Under the pieces are notes generated by a model. It was not told the origin of the DNA, did not search any database, and worked only from the letters and a program-made list of their open reading frames with translations. The position numbers were made by a program, and so were the translations under genes. Below are positions 16,629 through 25,166 of a DNA stretch of 64,000 nucleotides, in pieces (position 1 is the first letter of the stretch; every line of letters begins with the position of its first letter). The stretch comes from Cryptosporangium aurantiacum (lineage in GTDB: Bacteria; Actinomycetota; Actinomycetes; Mycobacteriales; Cryptosporangiaceae): positions 62,001 to 126,000 of the forward strand of contig NZ_FRCS01000001.1 of the NCBI RefSeq assembly GCF_900143005.1, read 5' to 3'.

Positions 16629-18179
16629 TCACACCGGAGCGGGCACCGCCGGGGCGGCGTCGGTGATCGGCGGAACCTCGGTCTCGCGGGTCGGCACCAG
16701 CCACGGACCGGCCGAGCCGTGCACCGCCCGCGGCTCCGGGAACACGAACAGCAGCAGGGTGTAGAGCACCGCGGCCAGCCCCAGCGAGAGCGGCAGGCTG
16801 ATGTCGACGCCGTTCGCGAGGTCGCCGAGCGGGCCGACGAACTGCCCCGGGATGTTCGTGAACAGCACCGCGACCGCTGCGGACACCAGCCACGCGGTCA
16901 GCCCGCGCCAGTTCCAGCCATGGCTGAACCAGTACCGCCCGCCGCGCTGCCGCCGGTTGAACACTTGCAGGGCGTCCGGGTCGTACCAGCCGCGCCGGGT
17001 CACGTAGCCGACGATCATCACGACCATCCACGGCGCGGTGCACGTGACGATCAGGACCGCGAACGTGCTGATGCTCTGAACCAGGTCGAACGCGAACCGG
17101 CCGAGGAAGATGAACGTGATCGAGAGCGTGCCGATCAGCAGCGTGGCCTGCACCCGGGAGAACCGCGGGAACACGCTGGAGAAGTCGAGCCCGGTGCCGT
17201 ACAGCGCGGTCGTCCCGGTGGACAGGCCGCCGATCAGCGCGATCAGGCACAGCGGCAGGAAGTACCAGGTCGGTGCGATCGCCAGCAGCCCGCCGACGTA
17301 GTTCGGCGCAGCCGGGTCGACGTACTCCGCCGCCTTCGTCGCGATGATCGACGCGGTCGTGAGCCCGAACAGGAACGGGATGATCGTGGCGACCTGGGCC
17401 AGGAACGCCGCGCCGATCACCCGGCGCTTCGGCGTCTCGGCCGGGATGTACCGCGACCAGTCGCCGAGGAACGCGCCGAACGAGATCGGGTTCGAGAGCA
17501 CGATCAGCGCCGCGCCGATGAAGCTCGGCACGAACAGTTCCGCGTTCGCGCCGTCGACGAAGATGCCCGGGTACGACGCGTCGAAATCGCCGGCGAACGC
17601 GATCGCTCCGAGGACGAACAGCGCGGTGGCGCCGGTGATCGCGACCTTGTTGACCAGCAGCATGAACCGGAAGCCGTAGACGCAGACCACCAGCACCAGG
17701 CCCGCGAACAGCGCGTACGCGACCGCGAACGCCGGGGTGCTCTCGGGTAGCCCCACCAGCCGGTTCGCGCCCCCGACCAGCGCGTCACCGGAGCTCCAGA
17801 CCGAGATCGAGAAGAACGCGACCGCGGTGAGCAGCGAGAGGAACGAGCCGACGACGCGTCCGTGCACGCCCAGGTGGGCCGAGGACGAGACCGCGTTGTT
17901 CGTGCCGTTCGTCGGGCCGAACACGGCCATCGGCGCGAGGATGACCGCGCCCACGAGGAGCCCGAGCAGCGTCGCGGCCAGGCCCTGCCAGAACGACAGG
18001 CCGAACAGGATCGGGAACGCGCCCAGGACGCAGGTCGCGAACGTGTTCGCGCCTCCGAACGTCAGGCGGAAGAGGTCGAACGGGCTCGCGGTCCGGTCGA
18101 CGTCCTGGATGCGGTCGACGCCGTACTGCTCGACCTCGGTGACTCTAGGAGGTTCGGAACGGGTGGTCTCAGCGGACAT
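16629..18179 (-). CDS. NCS1-family permease (nucleobase/cation symporter)
   Basis: 516 residues with about 12 transmembrane helices. NCS1 marks include the acidic, Tyr-rich cytosolic N-terminus (EVEQYGVDRIQDVDRTASP), LTFGGANTFATCVLGAFP in helix 1, FGPTNGTNNAVSSSAHLGVHG, and SNPISFGAFLGDWSRYIP. It imports purines, pyrimidines, allantoin, hydantoins or related ring compounds with Na+ or H+. It lies 42 bp downstream of the ureohydrolase gene with a GGAGG ribosome site, and a PucR regulator is divergent, so substrate uptake and amidine hydrolysis are probably one pathway. The exact substrate cannot be inferred. Confidence 0.9.
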   Translation of the reverse strand: MSAETTRSEPPRVTEVEQYGVDRIQDVDRTASPFDLFRLTFGGANTFATCVLGAFPILFGLSFWQGLAATLLGLLVGAVILAPMAVFGPTNGTNNAVSSSAHLGVHGRVVGSFLSLLTAVAFFSISVWSSGDALVGGANRLVGLPESTPAFAVAYALFAGLVLVVCVYGFRFMLLVNKVAITGATALFVLGAIAFAGDFDASYPGIFVDGANAELFVPSFIGAALIVLSNPISFGAFLGDWSRYIPAETPKRRVIGAAFLAQVATIIPFLFGLTTASIIATKAAEYVDPAAPNYVGGLLAIAPTWYFLPLCLIALIGGLSTGTTALYGTGLDFSSVFPRFSRVQATLLIGTLSITFIFLGRFAFDLVQSISTFAVLIVTCTAPWMVVMIVGYVTRRGWYDPDALQVFNRRQRGGRYWFSHGWNWRGLTAWLVSAAVAVLFTNIPGQFVGPLGDLANGVDISLPLSLGLAAVLYTLLLFVFPEPRAVHGSAGPWLVPTRETEVPPITDAAPAVPAPV

Positions 18180-18221
18180 GGCGATCCTCCGGGAGGGGGT
18201 TGAGGGCGCCGGACTGGGTTT

Positions 18222-19178
18222 TCAGGCGAGCCGGTTGCGCGCCAGCACGGAAAGCAGTTCAAAGGCGATGTGGGACGCGGCGACACCGGTGATCTCCGCG
18301 TGGTCGTACGGCGGCGACACCTCGACCAGGTCCGCGCCGATCACGTCGAGCCCGACCAGGCCCCGCAGCGTGTTCAGGAGTTCGCGGCTGGTCAGGCCGC
18401 CTGCCTCGGGGGTACCGGTGCCCGGCGCGTGGGCCGGGTCGAGGATGTCGATGTCGACCGAGACGTAGACCGGGCCGTCCCCAAGACGCTGGCGCATCCG
18501 TGCGACGACGTCCGCGACGCTGCTCGTCTCGTAGTCGTCGGCCCGGATCACCTGGAAGCCGAGGACGCCGTCCGCGGTGAGGTCCTGCGCGGTGTAGAGC
18601 GGCCCTCGGATGCCGACGTGCAGGCAGCGCTCGGGATCCAGCAGCCCTTCCTCGGACGCCCGGCGGAACGGCGTCCCGTGAGTGGTGGGTTCGCCGAAGT
18701 AGGTGTCCCAGGTGTCCAGGTGGGCGTCGAAGTGCACGACGCCGATCGGGCCGTGGGTCGCGGCGGCCGCCCGCAGCAGCGGCAATGCGATCGTGTGGTC
18801 GCCGCCGAGCGTCAGCAGCCGGACGCCGTCGGCCGCGAACCCGCGGGCGGCGGCTTCGATCGTCGCGACCGCCTCGCCGATGTCGAACGGGTTCACCGCG
18901 AGGTCACCGGCGTCCACGACCTGTTGGACCGCGAACGGAGCGACGTCGAGCGCCGGGTTGTACGGGCGCAGCAGCTTGCTCGCGGTGCGGATGTGCCCCG
19001 GGCCGAATCGCGCGCCGGGCCGGTAGCTGACGCCGGAGTCGAACGGCACGCCGAGCACCGCGACATCCGCAGCCGGGACCTGGTCGATGCGCGGCAGCTG
19101 AGCGAACGTGGGCGGACCGGCGTAGCGCGGGATTCGCGTGTTGTCGACGGGGCCGACCGGGGGCTGCGGGGTGGACAT
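18222..19178 (-). CDS. Ureohydrolase (agmatinase/guanidinobutyrase family)
   Basis: 318 residues of the arginase/agmatinase superfamily. The binuclear metal (Mn or Ni) ligand motifs are GGDHTIALP (~125-133), FDAHLDTWD (~149-157) and [19 protein letters not shown] (~240-258). It hydrolyses a guanidino compound to urea plus an amine; agmatine, guanidinobutyrate, guanidinopropionate or guanidine are all possible. The partner is an NCS1 permease rather than a polyamine transporter. The start is the ATG with no Shine-Dalgarno but a TACGGT box 6 nt upstream, suggesting a leaderless mRNA; an in-frame ATG 17 codons earlier would run into the control region. Confidence 0.88.
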   Translation of the reverse strand: MSTPQPPVGPVDNTRIPRYAGPPTFAQLPRIDQVPAADVAVLGVPFDSGVSYRPGARFGPGHIRTASKLLRPYNPALDVAPFAVQQVVDAGDLAVNPFDIGEAVATIEAAARGFAADGVRLLTLGGDHTIALPLLRAAAATHGPIGVVHFDAHLDTWDTYFGEPTTHGTPFRRASEEGLLDPERCLHVGIRGPLYTAQDLTADGVLGFQVIRADDYETSSVADVVARMRQRLGDGPVYVSVDIDILDPAHAPGTGTPEAGGLTSRELLNTLRGLVGLDVIGADLVEVSPPYDHAEITGVAASHIAFELLSVLARNRLA

Positions 19179-19194
19179 GCGGGAACCGTAGACG

Positions 19195-19210
19195 TCCGGC
19201 GGTCCGGCGG
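19195..19210. promoter_or_regulatory. Tandem 8-bp repeat in the ureohydrolase/pucR divergent region
   Basis: TCCGGCGG occurs twice in direct tandem in the 65-bp gap between the divergent genes, just upstream of the leaderless promoter box of the ureohydrolase. It is a plausible site for PucR-type activation; this is inference only. Confidence 0.3.
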
Positions 19211-19243
19211 ATATGGACGCGTCGTACAAGTTGCCTGCGGTTC

Positions 19244-20842
19244 ATGGACACTGGGGCCATGCCGTTCACGCTGGCCGAACTGCTCGCGACCCCGGCCCTC
19301 CGGCTCTCCCTCGCGGCGGGGGCCGGCAGTTCGTCGCTGGGCCGGCCGATCAGCGCCGCCCACGTCTCCGAACTGACCCGCCCCGGGTCCTGGCTCCAGG
19401 GTGGCGAGTTGCTGATGACCGTCGGGCTGCTGCTGCCGATGGACGCGCCGTCCTGCCGGGCCTACGTGGCGGACCTGCGCGCGGCGAACGCGTGTGCACT
19501 GGGCCTGGGGCTGGGCCGCGAGCTGCCGTACCAGGTCGCACCGGAGCCGCTGGTGGCCGCCGCGGCGGAGGCCGGCCTGCCGCTGCTCACGGTGCCGGAG
19601 GAGGTGCCGTTCATCGCGGTGACCAAGGCCGTCTTCGCCGCGCAGGCCGCGGAGGAGCGTCGGGCGCTGGAAACCGCGCTGGAGGTGCAGCGGCGGCTCA
19701 CCGCCGCCGCGGCCACCGGCGGGGTGACCGGCATCCTCGACGCGTGGCACCGCGCGACCGGGTTGGCGGCGGGCGTCCTCGACCTGCTGGGGCGACCGCT
19801 GGTGACGGCCGGGGACGCGGCCGACGCACTGGTCGACGAGGCCGCCGTGGTGCTGCCGACGATGGCGCGGCACGGCTTGCGCGGCAGCGCGGTCGTCGAC
19901 CTTCCCGGACGGCGGGCCAGCGTGCAGCCGGTCGGGGCGGCTCGCCTGCGGGGGTACGCGGTGGTGGCCGGGGTGCCCGGGCCGCTGCTGCCGGTGCTGG
20001 TGTCGCTGCTGTCGCTGGAGATGGAACGGCGGCACCTGGCGGGCGACCCCGAGCGCCGTCGGCGGGCCGCCGTGCTCGGCCGCCTGCTCGCGGCGGACGC
20101 CGGACGGGCAGCCGAACTGCTCGCCGGACTGGGCGTCCGCACCCGAACCCTCCGCGGCGTCGCGATCTCGACCATCCCTCCGCGGGCCGCGGAAGGCGCC
20201 GCGGGCTCGGCCGCGGAGACCGCCGCGGGAACGGCGGCGGGAACGGCCGCGGGGGCGGCGGGGGCCGGGGACCTGGCGGCGGATCTGGCGCTGGCTTTGC
20301 CGGGCGGGCTGGTGCGGGTCGCGTCCGGTGGGGCGGTCGTCGAGCTGCTCGCACCCGACGACGCCGACGTCGCCGCCCTGCTGGCCCGGTTCGCGCCCGG
20401 ACGTCCGGCCGGCGTCGGCGGCGCAGTGGACCCGGGCATCGCCGCGACCAGCCTGCGGCAGGCGTCCGCGCTGCTCCCGGCGAGCGCCCGCGCGGGCCGC
20501 CCGCTGTTCGCGGACGAGGGGGTCACCAGCCGCCTGCTCTGGGAGCTGGCGCCTCCGGAGGTGCTGCGCGGGTTCGCCGACACCGTGCTCGCAGCCCTGG
20601 ACGACAAGCTCGCCGACACCCTCCGCGCGTGGCTGGAGCAGAACAGCTCGCTGGAAGCGGCCGCGGCCCAGCTCGGCGTCCACCGGCACACCGTGCGCAA
20701 CCGGCTGGAGAAGATCGAGCGGCTCACCGGCCGATCGCTGGCCGTCGCCGCCGACCGCCACGAACTCTGGCTCGCCCTGCGACTTCGGGACGTCGCGGTT
20801 GCCGGAGCGGCTCGTGGGGAACGCGATCCGGAGAGGAGGTAA
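19244..20842 (+). CDS. PucR-family transcriptional regulator
   Basis: 532 residues. The N-terminal PucR domain begins MPFTLAELLATPALRLSLAAG and continues through SELTRPGSWLQGGELLMTVGL. A GGDEF-like middle region follows, with an Ala/Gly-rich stretch around residues 310-340. The C-terminal helix-turn-helix (SLEAAAAQLGVHRHTVRNRL) is the PucR/CdaR DNA-binding type. The family activates purine, allantoin and nitrogen-compound catabolism. Being divergent from the ureohydrolase-NCS1 pair, it is the probable regulator of that pair. An ATG five codons downstream is an alternative start, and the ribosome site is weak for both. Confidence 0.88.
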   Translation: MDTGAMPFTLAELLATPALRLSLAAGAGSSSLGRPISAAHVSELTRPGSWLQGGELLMTVGLLLPMDAPSCRAYVADLRAANACALGLGLGRELPYQVAPEPLVAAAAEAGLPLLTVPEEVPFIAVTKAVFAAQAAEERRALETALEVQRRLTAAAATGGVTGILDAWHRATGLAAGVLDLLGRPLVTAGDAADALVDEAAVVLPTMARHGLRGSAVVDLPGRRASVQPVGAARLRGYAVVAGVPGPLLPVLVSLLSLEMERRHLAGDPERRRRAAVLGRLLAADAGRAAELLAGLGVRTRTLRGVAISTIPPRAAEGAAGSAAETAAGTAAGTAAGAAGAGDLAADLALALPGGLVRVASGGAVVELLAPDDADVAALLARFAPGRPAGVGGAVDPGIAATSLRQASALLPASARAGRPLFADEGVTSRLLWELAPPEVLRGFADTVLAALDDKLADTLRAWLEQNSSLEAAAAQLGVHRHTVRNRLEKIERLTGRSLAVAADRHELWLALRLRDVAVAGAARGERDPERR

Positions 20843-20844
20843 TC

Positions 20845-21207
20845 ATGTCTGTCACCGCATTCCAGGACCTTCCGCTCGGCGACCGGGACGCGCAGTGGGA
20901 CGGCGCTGCGGCCGAGAAACACGTCCGAGCCTGGGCGAACGCCGAGGACGAGCCGAACGAGAAGTACCGGAACGCGCATGTCTGGTACGACAAGGACCGC
21001 AAGGACAAGTTCACCGGCTACAAGCTGCTGATCGCCGACGTCGTCGACGGAAAGCTCGTCGCGATGCCCCGGGGTGTGATGGCGGCGGCCGCGGTGATGC
21101 AGGGCTCCCGCGGCGGCGTCGACCTGCCGAAAGAAGACATCGACCGGGTGAAGAGCCATCTCGCCAAGTACTACGCCAAACTGGATGAAACTCCTCCCTG
21201 GGAGTAG
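20845..21207 (+). CDS. Small protein resembling a phage-associated domain
   Basis: 120 residues, not a named family. The pattern (LPLGDRDAQWDGAAAEKHVR, a KYRNAHVWYD core, YKLLIADVVDGKLVAMPRGV, AAAAVMQGSRGGVDLP, then HLAKYYAKLDETPPW at the end) resembles, from memory, a domain seen in or beside HK97-type phage prohead proteases. Here it stands alone with no capsid, portal or integrase genes nearby. A very strong GGAGAGGAGG ribosome site lies inside the end of pucR and only two bases separate the genes, so it is co-translated with the regulator. Codon use matches its neighbours. The function is unknown. Confidence 0.75.
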   Translation: MSVTAFQDLPLGDRDAQWDGAAAEKHVRAWANAEDEPNEKYRNAHVWYDKDRKDKFTGYKLLIADVVDGKLVAMPRGVMAAAAVMQGSRGGVDLPKEDIDRVKSHLAKYYAKLDETPPWE

Positions 21208-21296
21208 TGCAGTCATGTGTCCGATGCCGCTGCGGACGGTGCCACGCAGCATTGCCGGTGAGCGCAGTCCGGCGCTGACCCGCAGAGGAGCACCAC

Positions 21297-22121
21297 ATGC
21301 CCACGATCACCACCACCGACGGCACCGAGATCTTCTACAAGGACTGGGGCACCGGCCAGCCGGTCGTCTTCAGCCACGGCTGGCCGCTGAACGGTGACGC
21401 CTGGGACAACCAGCTCAAGCTCGTCGCCGACAACGGCCTCCGGGGCATCGCGCACGACCGCCGTGGGCACGGCCGGTCCACCCAGACCTACGTCGGCAAC
21501 CACATGGACACCTACGCCGACGACCTGGCCGCGCTGATCGAGAAGCTCGACCTCCGCGACATCATCCTGGTCGGGCACTCGACCGGCGGCGGCGAGGTGG
21601 CCCGCTACCTGGGCCGGCACGGCAGCGAGCGGGTCGCCAAGGCCGTGCTGCTCGGCGCGGTGCCGCCGATCATGCTCCAGTCGGACACCAACCCCGAGGG
21701 CACGCCGCTCGAGGCCTTCGACGGCATCCGGAACGGCGTCCTGGCCGACCGGTCGCAGTTCTACAAGGACCTGAGCGTCGCCTTCTACGGCGCCAACCGC
21801 GAGGGCTCGAACATCTCGGACGGCACCCGGGAGGCGTTCTGGCTCTGGAGCATGCAGGTCGGCGTCGCCGCCGCCTACGACTGCGTCAAGCAGTTCTCGG
21901 AGTCGGACTTCCACGACGACCTGGCGAAGATCGACGTCCCGGTGCTGGTCGTGCACGGTGACGACGACCAGATCGTGCCGATCGCCGCGGCCGCGCTGAA
22001 GACCGCCGAGATCGTCAAGGACGCGACGCTGAAGGTGTACGAGGGCGCGCCGCACGGCATCGTCGGCAGCTCCTACGAGCAGCGGTTCAACGCCGACCTG
22101 CTCGCGTTCGCCAAGTCCTGA
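21297..22121 (+). CDS. Alpha/beta hydrolase, non-haem chloroperoxidase-like
   Basis: 274 residues, the length of cofactor-free haloperoxidase/esterase proteins. The catalytic triad is Ser95 in GHSTGGG, an Asp in HGDDDQIVP (222-224) and His253 in APHGI. The oxyanion motif is [12 protein letters not shown]. These enzymes hydrolyse esters or perhydrolyse short acids; the true substrate is usually unknown. AGAGGAG precedes the ATG. It is monocistronic, since a strong hairpin follows and the next gene is convergent. Confidence 0.9.
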   Translation: MPTITTTDGTEIFYKDWGTGQPVVFSHGWPLNGDAWDNQLKLVADNGLRGIAHDRRGHGRSTQTYVGNHMDTYADDLAALIEKLDLRDIILVGHSTGGGEVARYLGRHGSERVAKAVLLGAVPPIMLQSDTNPEGTPLEAFDGIRNGVLADRSQFYKDLSVAFYGANREGSNISDGTREAFWLWSMQVGVAAAYDCVKQFSESDFHDDLAKIDVPVLVVHGDDDQIVPIAAAALKTAEIVKDATLKVYEGAPHGIVGSSYEQRFNADLLAFAKS

Positions 22122-22126
22122 CGGCT

Positions 22127-22157
22127 CGCGGGCACGTGGCACGACCGCGTGCCCGCG
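22127..22157. terminator. Bidirectional hairpin terminator
   Basis: CGCGGGCACG and its perfect complement are separated by 11 nt, in the 43-bp gap between the convergent hydrolase and chemoreceptor genes. Confidence 0.65.
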
Positions 22158-22164
22158 GCACCCG

Positions 22165-23787
22165 TCAGACGCGGAAGCGGCTCACGATCGCCTGGAGCTG
22201 GGCCGACATCCGGGCCAGCTCCTCAGCCGACTGCTGAGTGTCGGCCACGGTCGCGCTCGTGGTCTGCGCCGCCGCCGCGACGCCCGCCACGTTCGCGGCG
22301 ATGCTAAGCGAACCGGTCGAGGCCTCGGCGATCGAGCGGCTCATCTCGTTCGTGGTGGCGGTCTGCTCCTCGACGGCCGAGGCGATCGTCATCTGGTAGT
22401 CGTTGATCTGCGCGATGATCCCGGAGATCTGCTCGATCGCCGCGACCGCGGAATCCGTGTCGGCCTGGATCGCCTCGACGCGCTTGGAGATGTCCTCGGT
22501 CGCCTTCGCGGTCTCCTGGGCCAGGTCTTTCACCTCGTTGGCGACGACCGCGAAGCCCTTACCGGCCTCACCGGCGCGCGCGGCCTCGATCGTGGCGTTG
22601 AGCGCCAGCAGGTTCGTCTGCTCGGCGATCGACGTGATGACCTTGACGACGTTGCCGATCTCCACCGACGACTCACCCAGCTTGGCCACCGTCGCATTCG
22701 TCGCCGACGCCGCGTCCACCGCCCGCGACGCCACCCCGGCCGCGTCGTTCGCGGACTGCGAGATCTCCCGGATCGCCGAACCCATCTCGTCCGTGCCGGC
22801 CGCGGCAGCGGACACGTTCCGCGACACCTCCTCGGACGCCGACGCCAGCACGCCGGTCTGTGCCGAGGTCTCCTGCGCGTTGCCCGCGATCGCCTCCGCC
22901 GACGCCGACAGCTGCCGCGACGAGTCGGAGAGCGTCCGGGCCGACTCCGAGAGCGCGGTGACCGTGCTGCGAACCGAGTCGGTGGCGCGGTTCACCGCTG
23001 CGGCCATCGAGCCGACCTCGTCGTTCGCGTCGACCCGCGCCTGGCGCGTCAGGTCACCGTTCGCTACCGCGTCCAGGACGTCACGGACCCTGCCGAGCCG
23101 CCGCGCGATCGTCTGGCCGATCCACAGCGCCAGGGCCACGGCCACGATCAGACCGGTCACCAGCACGATCGCGATGAGCGTCCGGGCGCCGGACGCGGTC
23201 TCGGTCGCCGACGTCGCGGCGGCCTCCGCCTGTGAGCGCTCCAGCGCGCCCAGCTCCGCGATCGCGTTGTTCATCGCGGTCTCGGCGTTGTTGAACGCGG
23301 GGACGATCGCCGCTCCGGTCGGCAGCGTGAAACCGGACGGTGGCGCGTCACCGAGGATGAACGTGTTCGCCAGCGTCTTGTAGTTCGTCCAGGCCTCTTG
23401 GAACGTAGCGACCTGGGTCTTCCACGTCTGCGACTTGTCTTCGGTGGAGGAGTAGGCCGCCAGCGCCTCGTCCAGCGACGCCTCGGCGTCCTTGGTGGTC
23501 TGCTTGTGGGCCGCCTTCTCCGCGGCCGGAATGTTGGGCAGGTTGTAGAGGAAGAAGCCGCGGAACATCGCGGCGACCGCGCTCTCCATCTCCACCAGGT
23601 TGTTCAGCCGCGAGATGTTCGTCGACTTCACGTTCTGGACCTTGTCGTCCAGCGTGCCCAGCCGAGACCAGGCGACGGCGCCGGTCACGACCGCGACCAG
23701 CGCCATCACCGCGACGGCGACCAGAATTTTCGGCCCGACGCCGAGGCTCGAAAACCCACCACGCCGTGCCTTTGTTGCCTGCGTCAT
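22165..23787 (-). CDS. Methyl-accepting chemotaxis protein (membrane receptor)
   Basis: 540 residues. TM1 ([20 protein letters not shown], ~20-40) and TM2 ([20 protein letters not shown], ~200-220) flank a ~155-residue extracytoplasmic four-helix-bundle sensor. HAMP follows at ~222-275, and then the signalling hairpin with tip [25 protein letters not shown] at ~383-407. The sensor region is Ala-rich and has no recognisable ligand motif. The start was chosen at the ATG with GGGGGCGG upstream; an ATG 13 codons earlier is possible. It is a single gene, with no cheB/R/A beside it. Confidence 0.9.
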   Translation of the reverse strand: MTQATKARRGGFSSLGVGPKILVAVAVMALVAVVTGAVAWSRLGTLDDKVQNVKSTNISRLNNLVEMESAVAAMFRGFFLYNLPNIPAAEKAAHKQTTKDAEASLDEALAAYSSTEDKSQTWKTQVATFQEAWTNYKTLANTFILGDAPPSGFTLPTGAAIVPAFNNAETAMNNAIAELGALERSQAEAAATSATETASGARTLIAIVLVTGLIVAVALALWIGQTIARRLGRVRDVLDAVANGDLTRQARVDANDEVGSMAAAVNRATDSVRSTVTALSESARTLSDSSRQLSASAEAIAGNAQETSAQTGVLASASEEVSRNVSAAAAGTDEMGSAIREISQSANDAAGVASRAVDAASATNATVAKLGESSVEIGNVVKVITSIAEQTNLLALNATIEAARAGEAGKGFAVVANEVKDLAQETAKATEDISKRVEAIQADTDSAVAAIEQISGIIAQINDYQMTIASAVEEQTATTNEMSRSIAEASTGSLSIAANVAGVAAAAQTTSATVADTQQSAEELARMSAQLQAIVSRFRV

Positions 23788-23855
23788 CTCGGCCGCCCCC
23801 GCGTCGAAGAGATTCCTCGGTGTCATCCCATCGGCGGCGCGGTAAAGGATCTGAG

Positions 23856-24503
23856 TTACGACGAGTAACCGTTCAGAAACGCCCGCACGCCTTCGGTGAC
23901 CGCGATCTGTGTCTCTTCGGCGCTCAGATGACCGACCGGGCGAAGGCCGCGCGGGCTCGCCTCGGCGGTGGCGAGCGCCATGAAGTGCAGCGTCGCCCGC
24001 TCGAGGTCGGGGACGACGAGCAGCCCCCGGTCGGCGAGGCGACGGAGCCGACCGGCGACCTCGGCTTCGACGCGCAGCGGCCCGGCTTCCTGCCACGCCG
24101 CGAGCACAGGCGCGGGGAAGTGGGTCGACTCGGCGACGATCTGCCGCACCATCGCGAAGTGCTCCGGGTGGTCGATCGCCTGCCGGACCAGCGCGTGCGC
24201 GACCCCGGCCAGCTCGGTCAGCACCTGGTCCGCGGTCTCGGCGTACGGCACGGCGGCCGCGCTCTCGACGAGCGTGTCAGCCACCTGGGTCGCGCTCGCC
24301 TCCAGCACCGAGGCGAACAGCTGCTCCTTGCCGCTGAAGTGCTTGTAGATCGTCCGGGTGGAGACGCCGGCCTCGGTGGCGATCGCGTCGATGCTGGCGC
24401 GCGCGTAACCGTCGCGGCCGAACACCCGGCGGGCGGCCCGGGTGATCGCGTCCCGCTTCTGCGGCTGCAGCCGCCCCAGCGGCACGGCGGACGGCGAACT
24501 CAT
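23856..24503 (-). CDS. TetR-family transcriptional regulator
   Basis: 215 residues. The N-terminal helix-turn-helix ([44 protein letters not shown], abbreviated in thought to residues ~20-62) is typical, and an all-helical ligand domain follows. It is divergent from a flavin reductase-MFS operon with a palindrome between them, so it probably represses both directions until a toxic compound binds. The ATG lacks a Shine-Dalgarno; TAGGCT sits 7 nt before it, consistent with leaderless translation. Confidence 0.9.
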   Translation of the reverse strand: MSSPSAVPLGRLQPQKRDAITRAARRVFGRDGYARASIDAIATEAGVSTRTIYKHFSGKEQLFASVLEASATQVADTLVESAAAVPYAETADQVLTELAGVAHALVRQAIDHPEHFAMVRQIVAESTHFPAPVLAAWQEAGPLRVEAEVAGRLRRLADRGLLVVPDLERATLHFMALATAEASPRGLRPVGHLSAEETQIAVTEGVRAFLNGYSS

Positions 24504-24534
24504 GCGCGGAAGCCTAGACGACGGGGCGATCTGT

Positions 24535-24558
24535 AAAGTAAAACGAGTACTGTACTTT
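24535..24558. promoter_or_regulatory. Candidate TetR operator
   Basis: AAAGTA-N12-TACTTT spans 24 bp in the TetR/flavin reductase gap, and inside it AGTAC-T-GTACT forms a second perfect dyad. The stretch is AT-rich compared with its surroundings. It would overlap the promoters of both divergent genes. Confidence 0.5.
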
Positions 24559-24575
24559 CTAGCAAAGGAGTTCCC

Positions 24576-25166
24576 ATGGAGTCCGCCCCCCTTCGGATCG
24601 CCGTGATCGCCGGGAGCACCCGCCCGGATCGGAAGTCGCGCGCCGTCGCCCGCTGGGTGACCAACCGCGCGGCCGCCTCACCGGCTGACTTCGTGCTCGT
24701 CGACCTCGCCGACCATCCGCTGCCCTTCCTGGACGAGCCGTTACCGGCGATCCACGGGAGCTACGCACATCCCCACACCCGGGCGTGGGCCGCGCTGATC
24801 GACTCGTTCGACGCCTACGTTTTTGTCGTGCCGGAGTACAACCGGTCGATCCCGGCCGTGCTCAAGAACGCGCTGGACTTCCTGCACGCGGAGTGGCGGG
24901 ACAAGGCCGCGGGCTTCGTCGGCTACGGCGCCGACGCCTCCGGCGCGCGGGCGGTCGAGCACCTGCGCTTGATCATGGGCGAGCTGCAGGTCGCGGATGT
25001 CCGCTCCCACGTGCTGCTCTCCGCGTTCACCGACTTTGATCGGGACGGCGCGCCACGGCCGCCGGAGCACGCCGAGGCGCAGCTCCACACGATGCTCGAG
25101 CAGCTGCTCTCCTGGGGCACGGCCCTCCGGTCGGTGCGGACCGAAACGGCGGCGGTGGCCGGATGA
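24576..25166 (+). CDS. NADPH-dependent FMN reductase / quinone reductase
   Basis: 196 residues of the flavodoxin-like NADPH:FMN reductase family (PF03358). The FMN phosphate loop is AGSTRPDRKSRAVARW near residues 10-26, and the second signature is VVPEYNRSIPAVLKNALDF. It reduces FMN, quinones or azo dyes with NAD(P)H. An AAAGGAG site precedes the ATG. It overlaps the following MFS exporter gene by 4 nt (ATGA), and the unit is controlled by a divergent TetR. Detoxification of quinone-like or nitro compounds is a reasonable inference. Confidence 0.9.
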   Translation: MESAPLRIAVIAGSTRPDRKSRAVARWVTNRAAASPADFVLVDLADHPLPFLDEPLPAIHGSYAHPHTRAWAALIDSFDAYVFVVPEYNRSIPAVLKNALDFLHAEWRDKAAGFVGYGADASGARAVEHLRLIMGELQVADVRSHVLLSAFTDFDRDGAPRPPEHAEAQLHTMLEQLLSWGTALRSVRTETAAVAG

